A DNA stretch of 64,000 nucleotides. Source: Symbiodinium kawagutii. Lineage: Eukaryota; Sar; Dinophyceae; Suessiales; Symbiodiniaceae. Shown one piece after another: positions 1 through 12,099 of this stretch. Numbering within the stretch: position 1 is the first letter of the stretch; each line of letters opens with the position of its first letter. Where the stretch lies: assembly GCA_009767595.1 (NCBI GenBank), contig VSDK01018072.1, forward strand, positions 1 through 64,000, given 5' to 3'. The position numbers and the translations under genes are program-made. Under the pieces are notes generated by a model. The model was given only the letters and a program-made list of their open reading frames with translations. It did no database searches and was not told the DNA's origin.

Positions 1-2336
1 ATCAAATCTAAACCCCTAAAATCTAAACCCCGTTTTGGTTTTGCTGAGTAATGAAGGGATCTGAACTCCAAAGCTCCGGTAAAGCGGCCAAGATTTAGTG
101 AGCTCAGGGGTCTTTATTGGGATGCTCACCTTTCTGCGAATTCGGTGCCATTCAGGACCATTTTCCCGTTGACATGCGCCATACTCTGCTACGCTTTGGA
201 ATGTTCCATCTACATCCGACATAATTCAAGATGTGTTGTTTGTTGTTCCCGTGCATGTGCCTATTTTGATACGTCTTTGGAATCTTCTTTGGAAGCAATG
301 AATGGGGAAGCTGCATGTCCAAAACATATCCGTCATCCGGTGCCTTTGCACCAGTGAGAAGGAAGGACCGCAGCTGCCCCATGCGCAATCGGAAGGTTGG
401 AAAGAAACCTGGGTGACAGTCTGCGAGAGATACGGCCAAGCACACCCCCTGCTGAAGGTGAAGGGAAACTTTGCCACCCTATGATTCATGAGCATACAGG
501 AATGTACCTCTCATTTTGGGGAAGTACATAAAATTTGCAATTGCTATTTTGCCTCTGCCATTTGCCTTCAGATCTGGGATTGCGACCATGATGATTAAAA
601 TATGCATTACCTGAGTGATTACTCCGCCTGCATACTGCGGACACTTCTGTTGAAAGACTCACAAGCGATTTCTATGACTACTATGCAGTTTCTTGTGGCC
701 GGCCATGCATCTGCTTGTTGCCAACATTTACCGCAGGATGGGGCTGAATGCATTAACCTTTGAAAACAATACATTGAAATAGTGACCTGTCTTGATCTGG
801 AGGAGGTACAGTACAAGTAACCCAATTAAAACATAGTTGTGATGTGATGCAAGTGGCATAAGACTTGGGCAGTGCAGCCCCGACTGCCTCAAGATCTAAT
901 CAAATCCGAAAACCGCGTTGCTAAATTTGCTAAGGCTAACTCCAATGTGAATCGTTCGGCCAGGTATTGGTGCATATGTAGTTTCGACTTGCTTTTTTCA
1001 TCGATAGCCATTTCTTGCCGATGGTCGTAAGACGATTGAAGATAGTCTGTCTAGTTGCAAAATTGTGCAAGGAAAAAGGAACACGTGTCATTGCACATGC
1101 ATTGTGCAACTCGCATGAACGTGGACATGTGCGCATATCTGTGGTCCGTTCTGTCCTTTGGACGTTGTTGGAATTCGAACCTATCACAATCAGAGTGCTC
1201 TTTCAAATGGTGTATGCAAGTGATTTAGTGTTCGCCATTCGCAGTCTCTGACTCCTGTGGTCAGTTGCAATGGAACCAACCAAAAAATACCAAAAATATG
1301 GAATGGTCAATATTGTCAATATGGAAATGAAGTGTATCTTAATAGACCTGGACCCTCGATTACCCCATGCCAAGGTGGTTGGATGTAGTTGGTACATGGA
1401 ATTCATGGATTGCTGCTTTTTCTTGCTTGGGTTGGCAATCCCCACGATGGCAATCTTCACCATCATGGCTGGTCAATCTTGACTACCAATGTAGTTCGTC
1501 ATCACTCTCTCTCCGCATTATAAGCAACATTACGTGATCAACCCTTCTGTTGGAATAAGCAATGCTAGCATAATATCATAATCATGGCCTGGTCATCCAA
1601 CAGGAATAACACCATAGCTTACTCCAATCACCAGCATGGATACCCGGCCATGGTTGATACCCAGCCATGGAATCCATGTTGATCACCACCGTGGTGAATC
1701 TTCACAGTTCCCTTCGCAGCAGCGCGCAGAACGGTCGTGGCCACAGTGACGCTCCGCGCGCTTCTGCACTTGGCCAAAGGTGGCGAAGACCTGGAGGTCA
1801 CTGAAGCGACAGCTGCTTCGGGTGTGTTTCGTTAGAACCTTTCTACATGTGGACTGCCGGTTGTCCCCCTGGCACATCATGAGTTATCAGGTCCTTTAGG
1901 TGATTTGTGGTGATTCATGAATACGGTTTCATTGTATTATGTGTTTTTGTTTTACATGGTGCAGTTTGACTGTCTTGGAACAAATCAAGACCTGTTCAAT
2001 CCCTTCCCTCCATTTTTAATAAAAGGGGAAAGGGATTTGTCAAGTAAATCCAAATGACCATCAGTAAATGATTGTGAATAATCATCAACCGTCAAATGAC
2101 CATCATTGACCATCAATCAGTTTAACCATTGTCAGGCAATAACAATTTCTGGGTTCTGAAACAACGTTGGCATCATCAAGCTCTACAACGTTGGCAGCAA
2201 CCCACACCTCAGCCGAAACCCCACGGCTGTTCTTTTCGATCCACGCGTTGCAGCCCTTCTCCTCCCACAGGAAAAGGGGTTGGAAACCCAGCCATTGATA
2301 TAGGATATGGAAGGCAGGGCGTCCCACAGCTATGTA
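1..2336. other. No gene recognised (spacer)
   Basis: All open frames here are short (under 100 codons) and none shows protein-like composition together with plausible splice borders. From about 1260 to 1690 the sequence is full of degenerate 'CATGG / TGGTCA / TTGATACCC' words, including a two-fold near-copy of a 16-17 base unit at about 1638-1670, so this part is old decayed minisatellite. A similar 'CCATCA/ATGACCATCA' texture occurs at 2055-2120. Confidence 0.5.
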
Positions 2337-2441
2337 TATAAATAGATGGATAGATAGATGGATAGATAGATAGATGGGATGGGATGGGATGGGATGGGAT
2401 AGGATAGGATAAGATAGGATAAGATAGGATATGATAGATAC

Positions 2442-2477
<36 letters not shown>

Positions 2478-2701
2478 GACAGGACAGGACAGGACAGGAT
2501 TGGGTAGAATAGGACAGGATAGGATAAGATAAGATAAAATAGATAGATAGGATAGGATAGGATCGGATCGAATCGGATAGGATAGGATAGGATAAGATAA
2601 AATGGGATAGGATAGGATAGGATAGGATAGGATAAGATAAAATACGATACGATACGGTAAGACAGATAGAGAGGTAGATAAATAGATAGATAGATAGATA
2701 T

Positions 2702-2777
<76 letters not shown>

Positions 2778-3170
2778 GGATAGATAGATAGATAGATAGA
2801 TAGATAAACAAATGGATAGATGGATAGATAGATGGATAGATGGATAGATGGATACATGGATAGAAGGATAGATGGATAGATGGATAGATGGATACATGGA
2901 TAGATAGATAGATGGATAGATGGATAGATGGATAGATGGATAGATGGATAGATGGATAGATGGATAGATGGATAGATGGATAGATGGATAGATGGATAGA
3001 TGGATAGATGGATAGATGGATAGATGGATAGATGGATAGATGGATAGATGGATAGATGGATAGATGGATAGATGGATAGATGGATAGATGGATAGATGGA
3101 TAGATGGATAGATGGATAGATGGATAGATGGATAGATGGATAGATGGATAGATGGATAGATGGATAGATG

Positions 3171-3225
<55 letters not shown>

Positions 3226-3232
3226 GAATCGA
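2337..3232. repeat. 0.9-kb GATA/GATG/GGATA compound satellite
   Basis: The block starts as GATA, passes through GGGAT, GGATA, GACAG and GATAAG variants (about 2375-2660), returns to GATA (2680-2815), then becomes a very regular 8-base GATAGATG array (about 2815-3170) and ends in pure GATA to about 3225. On the minus strand the 4- and 8-base units contain no stop in any frame, so all three minus frames stay open for 320-380 codons and spell Ser-Ile-Tyr-Leu/Ser-Ile-His-Leu-type repeats. These are repeat artefacts rather than genes. The regional change of unit is typical of a microsatellite that grew in successive rounds. Confidence 0.95.
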
Positions 3233-6200
3233 TGGATAGAGACATATGTACATATGGAGATGCATCGATCCACCAATGGTTATCTTAGATGGTCTGCAAA
3301 CCATTGAGCTCATTCATCCTTAGGCAGAACCATAGTGAATCAGAAAAGAAACAGTTTGGTTTGGATGCTGATACGCTTTCTGGTTCATCGCCGCAATAGA
3401 CTTGACTGACATATTGATTTTCTGAGCATTTGCGTCCATGTGTTGGAAACAGCCACAAACTTCTGAAAGACCATGAAACACTGGCTTTGTTTTGGCATCA
3501 GCTTTGGTCAAAAAAGGAAACATCCATGGTCCACAAGTCTTACATGTGATTGTGAAACATCCCCTGGCCAACACAAAATCAACAGCCAGGCTTGGTTGTG
3601 TCCGCATGCCTACCTATCTGCCAGATTGACCTATTTGCATTGACATGTCTTGTTCAATTACTTTGTCTATACTTGTGCCTACATAGCTGCTGCGTGCAGG
3701 GAGTGTGGTTCATAAGCTTAGAGTCTCCCTAGACAACATCCAAGATGGACATCTGCGGCACTCTTCGGCTCCAGATCATGGGTGACGCTGCCCACCAGGG
3801 CAAGAAGTCTTGAAGGACGCGTCAAGTAAAGACCTGCACGATGATATCAGGGCTGTTCCATTGACAGCGGTCTTGGAAAGCTGCACCTAATTAAATACAG
3901 GATTCACCCGATGATTTACTAATAGTTGCATTCAGACATAGCATCCTATATCTAGTCTACTGATGCAATCACCCTTGCCAAAAGGATCTACACATGATTC
4001 ATGATGTGATTTTCACCACTGCCACGACTCCCTGAAGAGGTGTTTGCATGTGAAGTTACTGCCCCGATTTCCAGGGTTCAATGATTTGTCTGCTTCAACA
4101 ATTCGCCTGGATCTCTCAGTCACTTCAGGAACAATGTGTACACGTAAAATGGGAAGCTCCCATTCATACATTTGCGAACAATCCACCAACGAGGGCACAT
4201 GGGCAAGACAATTCAACCATGCAAAACAGCCGCCACCAAAGCTTTCAGTCGTGACTCAACATGCCAGATGACATTTCTTGATCGGGAAAACATGGGAAAA
4301 CACATATTTCGTAAGAGAAGGCCAGAATGATTGCCTCCTCAAAATGACCGCATAGACGGGCTATTTGATGGAGGGTGATACAGGATTACTGTGCCATAGC
4401 CCCATGGGAACTTGATTCTCAGCATTTGATGGGAATTTCGACTGTTAACTACCCCTGTATGATTCATGATAGTTAACTATGGTGGTTAACATGGAACTTT
4501 GTTGCGCCAGCTGCCTAGGAGGAGCTCCAAAGCACTGAGCAAGATCTGCCTGGGGCCCATGGAGATGATCCACGGTTGGTGTTGCTGTGAGCTTCAAGCG
4601 GGGTGGTGTAACAATGGTGAAATGGTGAATGTTGGTAGCGACAAAGTTACCCACCATATTTGAGCTGTTGATAATCGTGAAAGGATATATTCTTACCATG
4701 GTAGCAGCGCGTGGCAATTGCATACAGCTGCAAGATAAAACATTATAAAGGTACAATGAACCATGATCCTGGTCAGAACCAGTGAGGGGCAACGCCAATG
4801 GATAATGTTTATCATCAACACAACTTTCCACTGGCCAACAGGAATGGATGGTGCTCACGCCATATCAAGGCTCCTGACACCTGCCGGTCACACTGCATCT
4901 GCCATACTAACGAACATCACTCTACGCTCTTACAGTGCAGAAACCCTCATTAATTTCCAGCAACTATCAACAACCTGGTCTGAAGTCTGAAGTTGCTCCC
5001 AAAACAGAACGGGTGAATACTACATATATAACGGTTTATAACCTTTGGGTTCTACATCATGCCCCTCAAGACCTTCGAATAAGCGGTTTTCAAACTTACT
5101 CACTCATGATTTACCAGAAAAAAACGTGACTTATCCCCAGAAACCCTAATACCTCCTCTGACCCGCCCAAGTAAATGAAAAGTTGTTTTTCAAGACTCCA
5201 AAAAGACGCGGGTGGATAAATTTGCTGGCTAAGGTCAACGGTACCTACCTGCCCCCACTGGACAACGTGAAGGCACCAGTGGACGGCGCCAAGCGGCAAA
5301 AAGCACGGCATCGGTGTCAGCAGCCTTTCCCATCCAGACGATGGGGCCTGGCAAGTGCCACAGGTCAAGGGCCCTTGCTAAACCTGCACTTGGACTTTGA
5401 AGAAAACAAAGAAAGGATAGAAAGAAAGAGAACAGAAGAAGAATAGAATAAATTAGAATAAAACATCTAAATCAGAATAATAGAATGTTAGAAAGAGCAT
5501 AGAATAAGAAAGACAGAAACTCTTCAACGGAGGAGTTTGGCACTACGGGCAAAATCGAAAACGAGAAGAGTTTTGGTGGGAAACCAACCAAGTGGGTGGA
5601 TCAATATCATTTGAGTTTGGGGCTACTCCTTACTGGGCTAGTCCTTAGACAGGCTCAGGAAAAGACATTCGCAATAATTTGGAAGATGTTTTTTGATTTA
5701 TTGAAATGATGTAGCATTGGCTGGAATGCTTTGGTATTTTTAGAATTGCAGGGAATGATTTGGAATGTTTTGGAATGGCATGGAATGCCTTCAGGAGTCT
5801 CCCACTTAAGGATACCCCCTCTCCATGAACAACACAATGATTCCACGCGATAGCGGACAGCCAGAGTTACAATCAATTGAAAAAATCAAGAGAGCGTCAA
5901 TTTGCATCAAATAACAGACTACGCAATGCGCATGCTGTTGTGTGTGAGTGGCACGTGTTCCAATCCTTGCACAGAAACTAAAGCAACATATTTCCACTAA
6001 ATACGCATTATACACCTACCTTCCAATGTAACATGTACATAATGTACAATTACGCATTCCGATGTAACATGTGCAGTCGTGTATCATGTGCAAGAATGTA
6101 TCATCATGTATATCGTACATTACATAAGGCCCTCCGCCAATACGCTTCCGGACAGTAGAATTGGCATCTTCCACTATATCTGAATTCAAACTGCTGGACC

Positions 6201-7529
6201 AATTCTTAAGCCTCTCTGAAAGCGAATCCGCCGTGTGTGCCCTCAAGTTGGCATGAGGTTCAATACTCAATACTCGGCTTTTCGAGGATTAAGGGCAGCC
6301 GCATGCCACTTAACAACAAACACCCTGACAATCCCTGTCCACAAGTCCCGAAGCGCACCGGCGTGGTGACAACAGGAGGGTGGCCATTCTCCTGGTGGCA
6401 AGAAAAATAGCGAGGCGTCAAGGGTAGGGAAACTAATTATTTTCGAAGCGTTGCAGCTCGCATAAAACAACACATCGACAAACAACGATTTGAAATAACT
6501 GAGATGATCCAGTCCCGGTAGAGACATGGTTGTCCTCATAGAAAAAATGCTATTACAAAAACACATCTGAAGATCTCTCTCTCTCTCTCTCCTGCAAATC
6601 ATTCATGCAAGGGGGTAGGCCTGCTTTCCCAACTCGTATATCAGTGGGCTCAGCGCTGTCGGCTCGTTATATTCCAAACCATCACAAGCCTGAATCTGAA
6701 TAAGAAACTGCGTGTTCTGTCATGCTCTTTTATTATCTACGCATTTTGCGATTTTATACCTATACAAACCAATACTTATATGTTCATTTATTCACTTAAC
6801 CTGTTGACCTCAAGATATCACAAACCTTTCTGTTTCATGGATCCCTTGGAATTCGTTGCACTTGGCGCTGGTCCTCCAAGGAAAACTTCATCCCAGGGAA
6901 ATCCTCCTGGTGGCGGTGAAGCGACTTTGTATCATCAAGGGCTACGCAACGCGACTGGCTCTGGATGTCACTTGGCGTTCTGATGCTTGCGGTGGCTGGT
7001 ATTTGTGTGTGTGTGTGTATCGTATTTGCTTAAGTATGCTTGACAACTCAAATGTTCAGTCTCATAGATCTCAAACAGATCTCACCAAGTCATGAGTGAG
7101 GGTTGCAAATGTACCTGCATGTATGCAACAGTAAAAAGGGATGAAGATGACCATATTGGTCGCAGGATGCAATACATATCCCTCAAACACAAATCAAGTT
7201 GTGTGTCTATGCAAACGCCATTTCCGCCATTTCGGTGGTGCCTGCCTGAAAACCACGCACCAGTGCGTCCTCGGTGCAGTTGAAGCATGTTGAAGCCAAG
7301 CAACTCTAAACGTGGCAGGGACATGCAATGGCACTCTGGCGTTAAAGTCCCTGACCGACTGCGGTCAGAGCTGTCCTATAGCCCAACACAATATACAAGA
7401 AACATTGTTTCGGTGTTGATCCAACCCATCATGAGCAATTGTGGTACTGTTTGACTGTGATCAACTCCAACCCATCTTCATGCACACGGATATAAGCTGA
7501 TCCAACGTGATAGCTTTTCCATTTATGTG
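3233..7529. other. Spacer without a supported gene
   Basis: Nothing here passes as an exon with confidence. A plus-strand stretch at about 5230-5370 and minus frames at 4445-4858 and 6267-6602 are open but lack convincing splice sites or composition. Two decamer units of the GGGAAAACAT type lie at 4283-4302. Repeated TGGAATG words fill 5728-5790. A two-fold near-repeat with TTCC(A/G)ATGTAACATGT occurs at about 6021-6075. A short (CT)n run is at 6571-6590 and a (GT)n run at 7003-7020. Confidence 0.4.
5400..5520. repeat. Purine-rich AGAAT/AAAGA tract
   Basis: About 120 bases on the plus strand are almost entirely A and G, with repeated AGAAT, AGAAA and GAATA words and hardly any C. It follows a candidate plus-strand open stretch but has no stable coding frame. 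It is best read as low-complexity purine-rich spacer. Confidence 0.7.
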
Positions 7530-7534
7530 CGCAA

Positions 7535-7645
7535 ACAGCTGGCACTGTGGCACAAAAAGCGTTACTGCAACTCCCCAAAGTTGGTGCGGCGTGCGACAAG
7601 GCAAGCTGGAGAATGCTGGGGAGCTGTTTTCCGTCGAGTTTCATC
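7535..7645 (-). CDS. Candidate internal exon, unknown protein
   Basis: A minus-strand exon candidate opens after a CCAG acceptor (AG at 7647-7646, phase 2). It encodes a protein-like stretch that begins MKLDGKQLPSILQLALSHAA and ends in a Cys/Ala-rich segment near a GC or GT donor at about 7535. I do not recognise the family. The plus strand is also open here, so the strand choice rests on composition, the acceptor, and agreement with the other exons in the window. Confidence 0.35.
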
Positions 7646-8102
7646 CTGGCCGGGTCTAAGAGTAGTTGCAGCATCCGACGACAACGCGGAGGCCAGCATG
7701 ACCTTCAGGGAATTTCAGGGACAGCTGAAGGTGGTTGTTGCCATAGCGACGGTGCATCCTTCAAGAGTTTCCCCAAAAGTTGCGGTGCCAAACACGGGAA
7801 CCACCAGTGGTTCTATTTCATCAAACCCCAACCAACCAATTTGTTGGCGATCACGTGCGATCACTGTGATATGCGCACATCCTTCTCAGCTGAGTCTTAT
7901 CTTTTGAGGCAAGTCAATGCTATGTGAGCTATCCAACATCTGTGAACACCAGCGAGTCAACTCGCAAATGGCCTGCGACAGGACTAACATCCCCAGGTTC
8001 AAGAGGAAGATCAAGACTAGAGGCACATGCACCTTGGCAATGCTGCAGGTCCCCAACAAGCACATAGAACCACGTCAAAGGAAACCTTTCCAAGTGTTCC
8101 CC

Positions 8103-8248
8103 TCATTTCCGCACAATTTCCTGCGAATCTATCTGCTCTTCTGCAGAGCTTCTGTGTTTCCCCAGAGCTGGCGCGCCCAGACTCACACTGCGATATGCCT
8201 CGTGCAGCCTCGATGCAAAGCGAAACTCGAAGACAGCACGTTGAAGCA
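8103..8248 (-). CDS. Candidate exon, possibly terminal, unknown protein
   Basis: The acceptor is TAG at 8251-8249 (phase 1). The frame reads VLQRAVFEFRFASRLHEAYR, continues through a Ser/Gly/Ala stretch and an acidic 'SSAEEQIDSQ' patch, and reaches a TGA at 8105-8103. It could therefore be a last exon, or it could splice at a GA donor just before the stop. It is rich in charged and aromatic residues, unlike the neighbouring spacer. No family was recognised. The (CT)n tract lies upstream of it on the minus strand. Confidence 0.4.
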
Positions 8249-8405
8249 CTAGGCTTCCAGTGGAATGCCTCCCAGAGTTGCGGTAGAGTGGCACGTGATC
8301 CATGCAGATCATATGAAAGTCATATGAACGTTCAATCTGGATCGATTTAACTCACTAATGAACAACTCAAATAACTAAAACTTTGCCTTTCGAGAGCATT
8401 TTTTT

Positions 8406-8408
<3 letters not shown>

Positions 8409-8478
<70 letters not shown>

Positions 8479-8505
8479 TCTCTCTCCCTCTGGTTTTTTA
8501 TCTCT

Positions 8506-8536
<31 letters not shown>

Positions 8537-8537
8537 C
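8409..8537. repeat. (CT)n microsatellite
   Basis: A pyrimidine CT tract of about 130 bases is interrupted by one TGGTTTTTTAT segment and a few CCT/CAT variants. Its complement reads as Arg-Glu repeats, which explains the apparent Glu/Arg-rich minus-strand frames here. These are not genes. Confidence 0.95.
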
Positions 8538-9165
8538 CGCTGGTATTTTCATCATTGTTCGCCAATCTTAGCCATACATTGACATATTGGGCATTTACAT
8601 GCCTAACGGCCTAACGATGGTGGCGTGACTCCTGTGGCTGCCACTTTGATTTCGCATCAGATGCATCCAATAGTCAACTTTACTTCACTGTGCTTCATCC
8701 GCAGTGTTGAATTTATTGTGTCTTTGGCATGTCAAAGTCATTGGCATAGAAATGCGGGGCATGCTGAGCCAAGTTCCACTTCATCTTGGCTCTCGCACTT
8801 GGGGCTGGCGCACTGGTGCACCCAGGTGCCCACTTAAGCTAACAGAACAACCTCTGCCAAGAACTGGTCAGTGGTACTCAGGGAGGGGTAGCATGCATCC
8901 TTCCGGTGCTCCTTTCAGTGCAGGGGTAGGAAATCACTAGCGTACACTAGACTAGGTTCGCCGACTGCATTTCTGCACTTGGAAACTGACGGTGTGACAT
9001 AACCATCCTCCAAGATCTACATCAAACCATGAGAATGCTTTTCCTTTTTTCTTTGGCAGAACTCAAGATATGATGTGGAGGAAATTGTTCAGCTACAGCT
9101 ATAGCATACTATAATCAAAAATCGGATAATTTCCCTCTCTCTCTCTCTTGGCGCATCAGGTCATT

Positions 9166-9295
9166 TGGCCGTGGGTCAAAACCCCGTACCCCTGGTTCCC
9201 CCACCATTTGCCATTGATTTCCCTTATTATTCGTTATTATTGTGGGTGATTATCCCCCCATTAAATTGGTTGATTAGCTGCTTGACCCACAGCCA
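9166..9295. mobile_element. Short inverted-repeat element, copy 1 (MITE-like)
   Basis: The 130-base unit starts TGGCCGTGGGTCAA and ends TTGACCCACAGCCA. These termini are inverted copies with one mismatch in 14. A second copy lies at 60133-60249, sharing the same GTGGGTCAAAACCCC start, a GTACCCCTGGTTCCC core and a GCTTGACCCA end. Sequence similarity may continue past the right end, where both copies are followed at about 130 bases by TGGTATA...ACTCACCCAAC. It carries no gene. It is best described as a non-autonomous, hairpin-forming dispersed repeat. No clear target-site duplication was seen. Confidence 0.7.
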
Positions 9296-9467
9296 TTTGT
9301 TGGAACTTCTGGTGTTTCTGATGGGTTTCTTCCCTGGTTGTGGCGGCCGCCTGCGCAGTAGCTCTTGCAAGTGATCTGGCAAGGCGCCCTGAGCCATGCC
9401 CATGTCATCATTGGTATAGCGACTCACCCAACGACATGAACCCATGGTGTCTTGAACAGGTCTTGAC

Positions 9468-9518
9468 GGATCAGGCAAATGTAAGGATCAGGCAAATGCA
9501 AGGATCAGGCAAATGTAA
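9468..9518. repeat. Three tandem 17-base units
   Basis: Three head-to-tail copies of GGATCAGGCAAATGTAA lie at 9468, 9485 and 9502. The middle copy differs by one base. This is a very young small minisatellite directly beyond the right end of the inverted-repeat element. Confidence 0.95.
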
Positions 9519-9597
9519 GCAAACATGGAGTCAACACAATCAGAATCTTAGAAAAACATATCACAAGCTCACCAAAATCTCGTTGCACTGGCTGTTG

Positions 9598-9735
9598 GCC
9601 TTGCCTTGGTCTCATCCAAGAAGCTCCCAATCCTCGTATGACCTTGCAGTGATGTATGCAATGGAGATGCAAAAACATCCATTAGCCAACAGAAGATGCC
9701 CGCTCGACATTGCTCAGCATTGAGTTGGCATGGAA
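9598..9735 (-). CDS. Candidate exon, unknown protein
   Basis: The minus frame reads NAEQCRAGIFCWLMDVFASP, then a His/Arg stretch, and ends 'GSFLDETK' at a potential AG|GC donor near 9604. The composition is protein-like (Trp, Cys, Phe, charged), but the borders are not firm and the family is unknown. Confidence 0.3.
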
Positions 9736-10020
9736 CTGATAGGAAAGGAAGCACACTACCCCCAGCCACCCCTGGGTACCCCCACAATCCAGGATGGGTT
9801 CGCGCAACTCATCCACTGTTGGCACATCAAAGTCAGGGATCACTTCTATCACTTGCGCTTCGAACTCCTGGAATGTGAAAAACTACATGGTGCTTGAGAT
9901 CCTTCTATCTTCTCAGAATATAAATAGAAAACATAGGTGTATATCAAAATATATGCACATGCAAATGCAACACATCCTTCTCAAAGTGAACGCATATCAT
10001 ATTCCATTAATTCGGTCAAA

Positions 10021-10082
10021 GACTATCACAGACTTTGGCCCGGCCATGATAGACTATCACAGACTTTGGCCCGGCCATGATA
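10021..10082. repeat. Perfect 31-base tandem duplication
   Basis: Two identical 31-base units, starting GACTATCACAGACTTTGGCC, stand head to tail, followed by the first bases of a third. The identity suggests a recent duplication. No gene lies in it. Confidence 0.95.
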
Positions 10083-10304
10083 GACTGTGCCAGCCCATGG
10101 GGAGGAATATTGCTATTTCATACTTTGTTCATGATTCTGCTCTGACATGATCTGGCTGGACTTTCAGTGGCAGCTTCAAGTAGTGAGTGCAGGTGGAGAA
10201 TGTTTCTTGGCCGATGCCAAACTCGAATCACAAGCCCTATGCGGGATGCCTGACCATGCATGGCTGTGATAATTGACATTGTTTGTGCCCTTTGGAAATG
10301 AAAT

Positions 10305-10845
10305 TCAGCAGGCGGAAACATGAAATTCATCGACTGCCCACGGTATCCATGATGCAGGAACCCACAGTGTCCTGCATTCTCTTGACCACAAGTGCTTGCC
10401 TCGGTCAAGCACCGCATGTCTACTGCATCTGCAAGTGGCATCATGATCAAAACAGTTTTTGTTGCGTGTCTTTCTCCATGACGATACGACATGCGAAAAT
10501 ATGTGAAAATGCTTTTTAGCATAAGTGCACTCGCAGCAACAGGGTGGTGTAACATACCCAGCCTGCAGTATGAACACTACAATTATGCTGAATCGGTCCA
10601 AGGAATCAGAGAGCAAAAGCCCTCTAGAAGCAGCAGCATGTAGCAGCTCCATCTGTGCATACGTTCTATCCTGGTCTGTCCACTGATTCGCTGGAAGCAT
10701 GGCCAAGGTCGCTATGCAGAACGCAACCATAGAACAGGCATAAGTTCACCCACAGGAATCCCATGCAATCACCAGCGTTGGATCCTAGTTGCTCCATATC
10801 CAACTTGTCAATGGATGCCTCCAAAGCCTCCAATGGTTGTGCCAC
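10305..10845 (-). CDS. 3' end of gene F: three exons to a stop, unknown membrane-associated protein
   Basis: Three exons join in phase on the minus strand. Exon 10845-10773 follows GCGAAG (phase 0) and encodes VAQPLEALEASIDKLDMEQL followed by GSNA, an acidic amphipathic segment. It ends with a GT donor. Exon 10690-10558 (after CTTCCAG) encodes NQWTDQDRTYAQMELLHAAA and a hydrophobic FSIIVVFIL stretch. Exon 10428-10305 encodes a Trp/Cys/His-rich tail ending DEFHVSAC and TGA. Phases 1 and 2 match across the two introns (82 and 129 bases). The 129-base intron is a multiple of three and has no in-frame stop, so a retained form would also be translatable. I do not recognise the family. Confidence 0.5.
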
Positions 10846-11079
10846 CTTCGCGGGCCAAGATGCAATATTGCCCAAACGATAGGTGATTTGTTATAGTTCA
10901 TGGTTTCGTGGGAAAATCATGGCAAACCACGTAACCCCTTCAGCAAAGATACTGGACCTTGTGGCAAAGATCCGGAAAAACCTTTGCCTTATATAACTAA
11001 TTCTGTAAGGGTCCTTTTGTTTTTGTAAAACTTGCAAAGCTGCCGAACTTTTTTTTAAAAAAAAAACACAACTACTTAC

Positions 11080-11521
11080 CACTGGAGGCTTCGTGGTGTG
11101 ATCATTTGGTGAGGTGAACGGATTCGAAAGGATTGAGGCACCAAAACGCTGCTTCAATGGCAAGGGAGCTTGGGTTGAGATTGAGACTTTGGCTTCCGAA
11201 AAAAAACTGAAGGTATTTGCAAAATGGTGGCCACATGTTGCCACAACATTCATTCGGCCCCCGTGAGCCGTAGTATGAGATGGCATACTTTGGAAGGGTA
11301 GCCCTGAAATGGCTAAATGCTCCCAAAATATCAACTATCCGCGCCCATGGCTGTGATTTCCACATCGGAACGCTCTGAGCCTTTTGACCATAGCGTGCTA
11401 CTGGTTCATCTACAGTAGAGATCATCCGGCCTTGGGGCAAAACTTCGCCACTCTGAGCCAGCCGTGGGAAGAGCAAACCATCCAACCGCAGGAGAAGCAC
11501 AACAGAACCACAAGATACCAC
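11080..11521 (-). CDS. Candidate exons upstream in gene F
   Basis: At 11080 there is a textbook donor (GTG|GTAAGT) in phase 0. It closes a frame that reads '...LKQRFGASILSNPFTSPNDH', TTKPPV, and it matches the phase-0 acceptor of the exon at 10845. Further upstream the frame 'LDGLLFPRLAQSGEVLPQGR', MISTVDEPVARYG (about 11490-11385) looks like another exon, and a third frame (PWARIVDILGAFSHFRATLP, about 11345-11260) overlaps the first. Which frame is used between 11.1 and 11.35 kb cannot be decided by eye. Confidence 0.35.
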
Positions 11522-11539
11522 AAGGACTTAATGAATCTT

Positions 11540-11723
11540 AATGAACTGCATGGAACTACTGACAAACTGCACAAACATCATAGCACATCTAGTCGTCGAA
11601 ATGTAGCGCAGGAGTTGAAACTTCTGCGAGGAAAAAAGCAGCAACCCAGTTCTTTCGGCCAAAGTTCGCACGGCTCCATTCAGGGCTTGGAAAGTCCAAC
11701 TGACCTGCAACACGGCCCTCACC
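11540..11723 (-). CDS. Candidate exon, gene F region
   Basis: After an AGAAG acceptor the minus frame reads RAVLQVSWTFQALNGAVRTL, then AERTGLLLFSSQKFQLLRYI and a Ser/Thr end. It looks like an amphipathic or partly hydrophobic helix-rich segment. The plus strand is also open here over 160 codons, but it has a less protein-like Gln/His/Pro composition and no matching neighbours. The exon end is not fixed. Confidence 0.35.
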
Positions 11724-12099
11724 CTTCTGAGGTATGGCGTGATACGTGGGGCGAACCTTCTGACTTTGTCCTGGCTATGTTTCCCTCAGGCCTGCTTCGA
11801 CCAAGATTGGGCAAAGGCCAAGAATTGCACCAACCTCAGCAGTTGAAACACATTCAGCATCAGTCAGCATATTAAGTCAGGCGCTACACGGGCGATGGCT
11901 TGGCACACCTGTCGAAAACTTATCAGACTTTATTAGACTAGCGACATCCAATGACTAGCTGCTGGATGCCAGCTATCAGTTTTTATACCCAGGACATGGT
12001 ATTGGTGCCATCCTTCCTTGAATCAGATTCATTTTCGAGGGCCATCCCCAACAAACCCAGGGGTGCTCCACCTTTTGGTGCTTCTGGATCTGCATGGAA

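Noticed and set aside
2103..3313. Three overlapping 327-380-codon minus frames of Ser/Ile/Tyr/Leu repeats
   Set aside because: They are produced by the GATA/GATG satellite, which lacks stops in every minus frame; the short non-repeat ends show no coding character.
8347..8565. Arg/Glu-repeat frames
   Set aside because: Complement of the (CT)n tract; not a protein.
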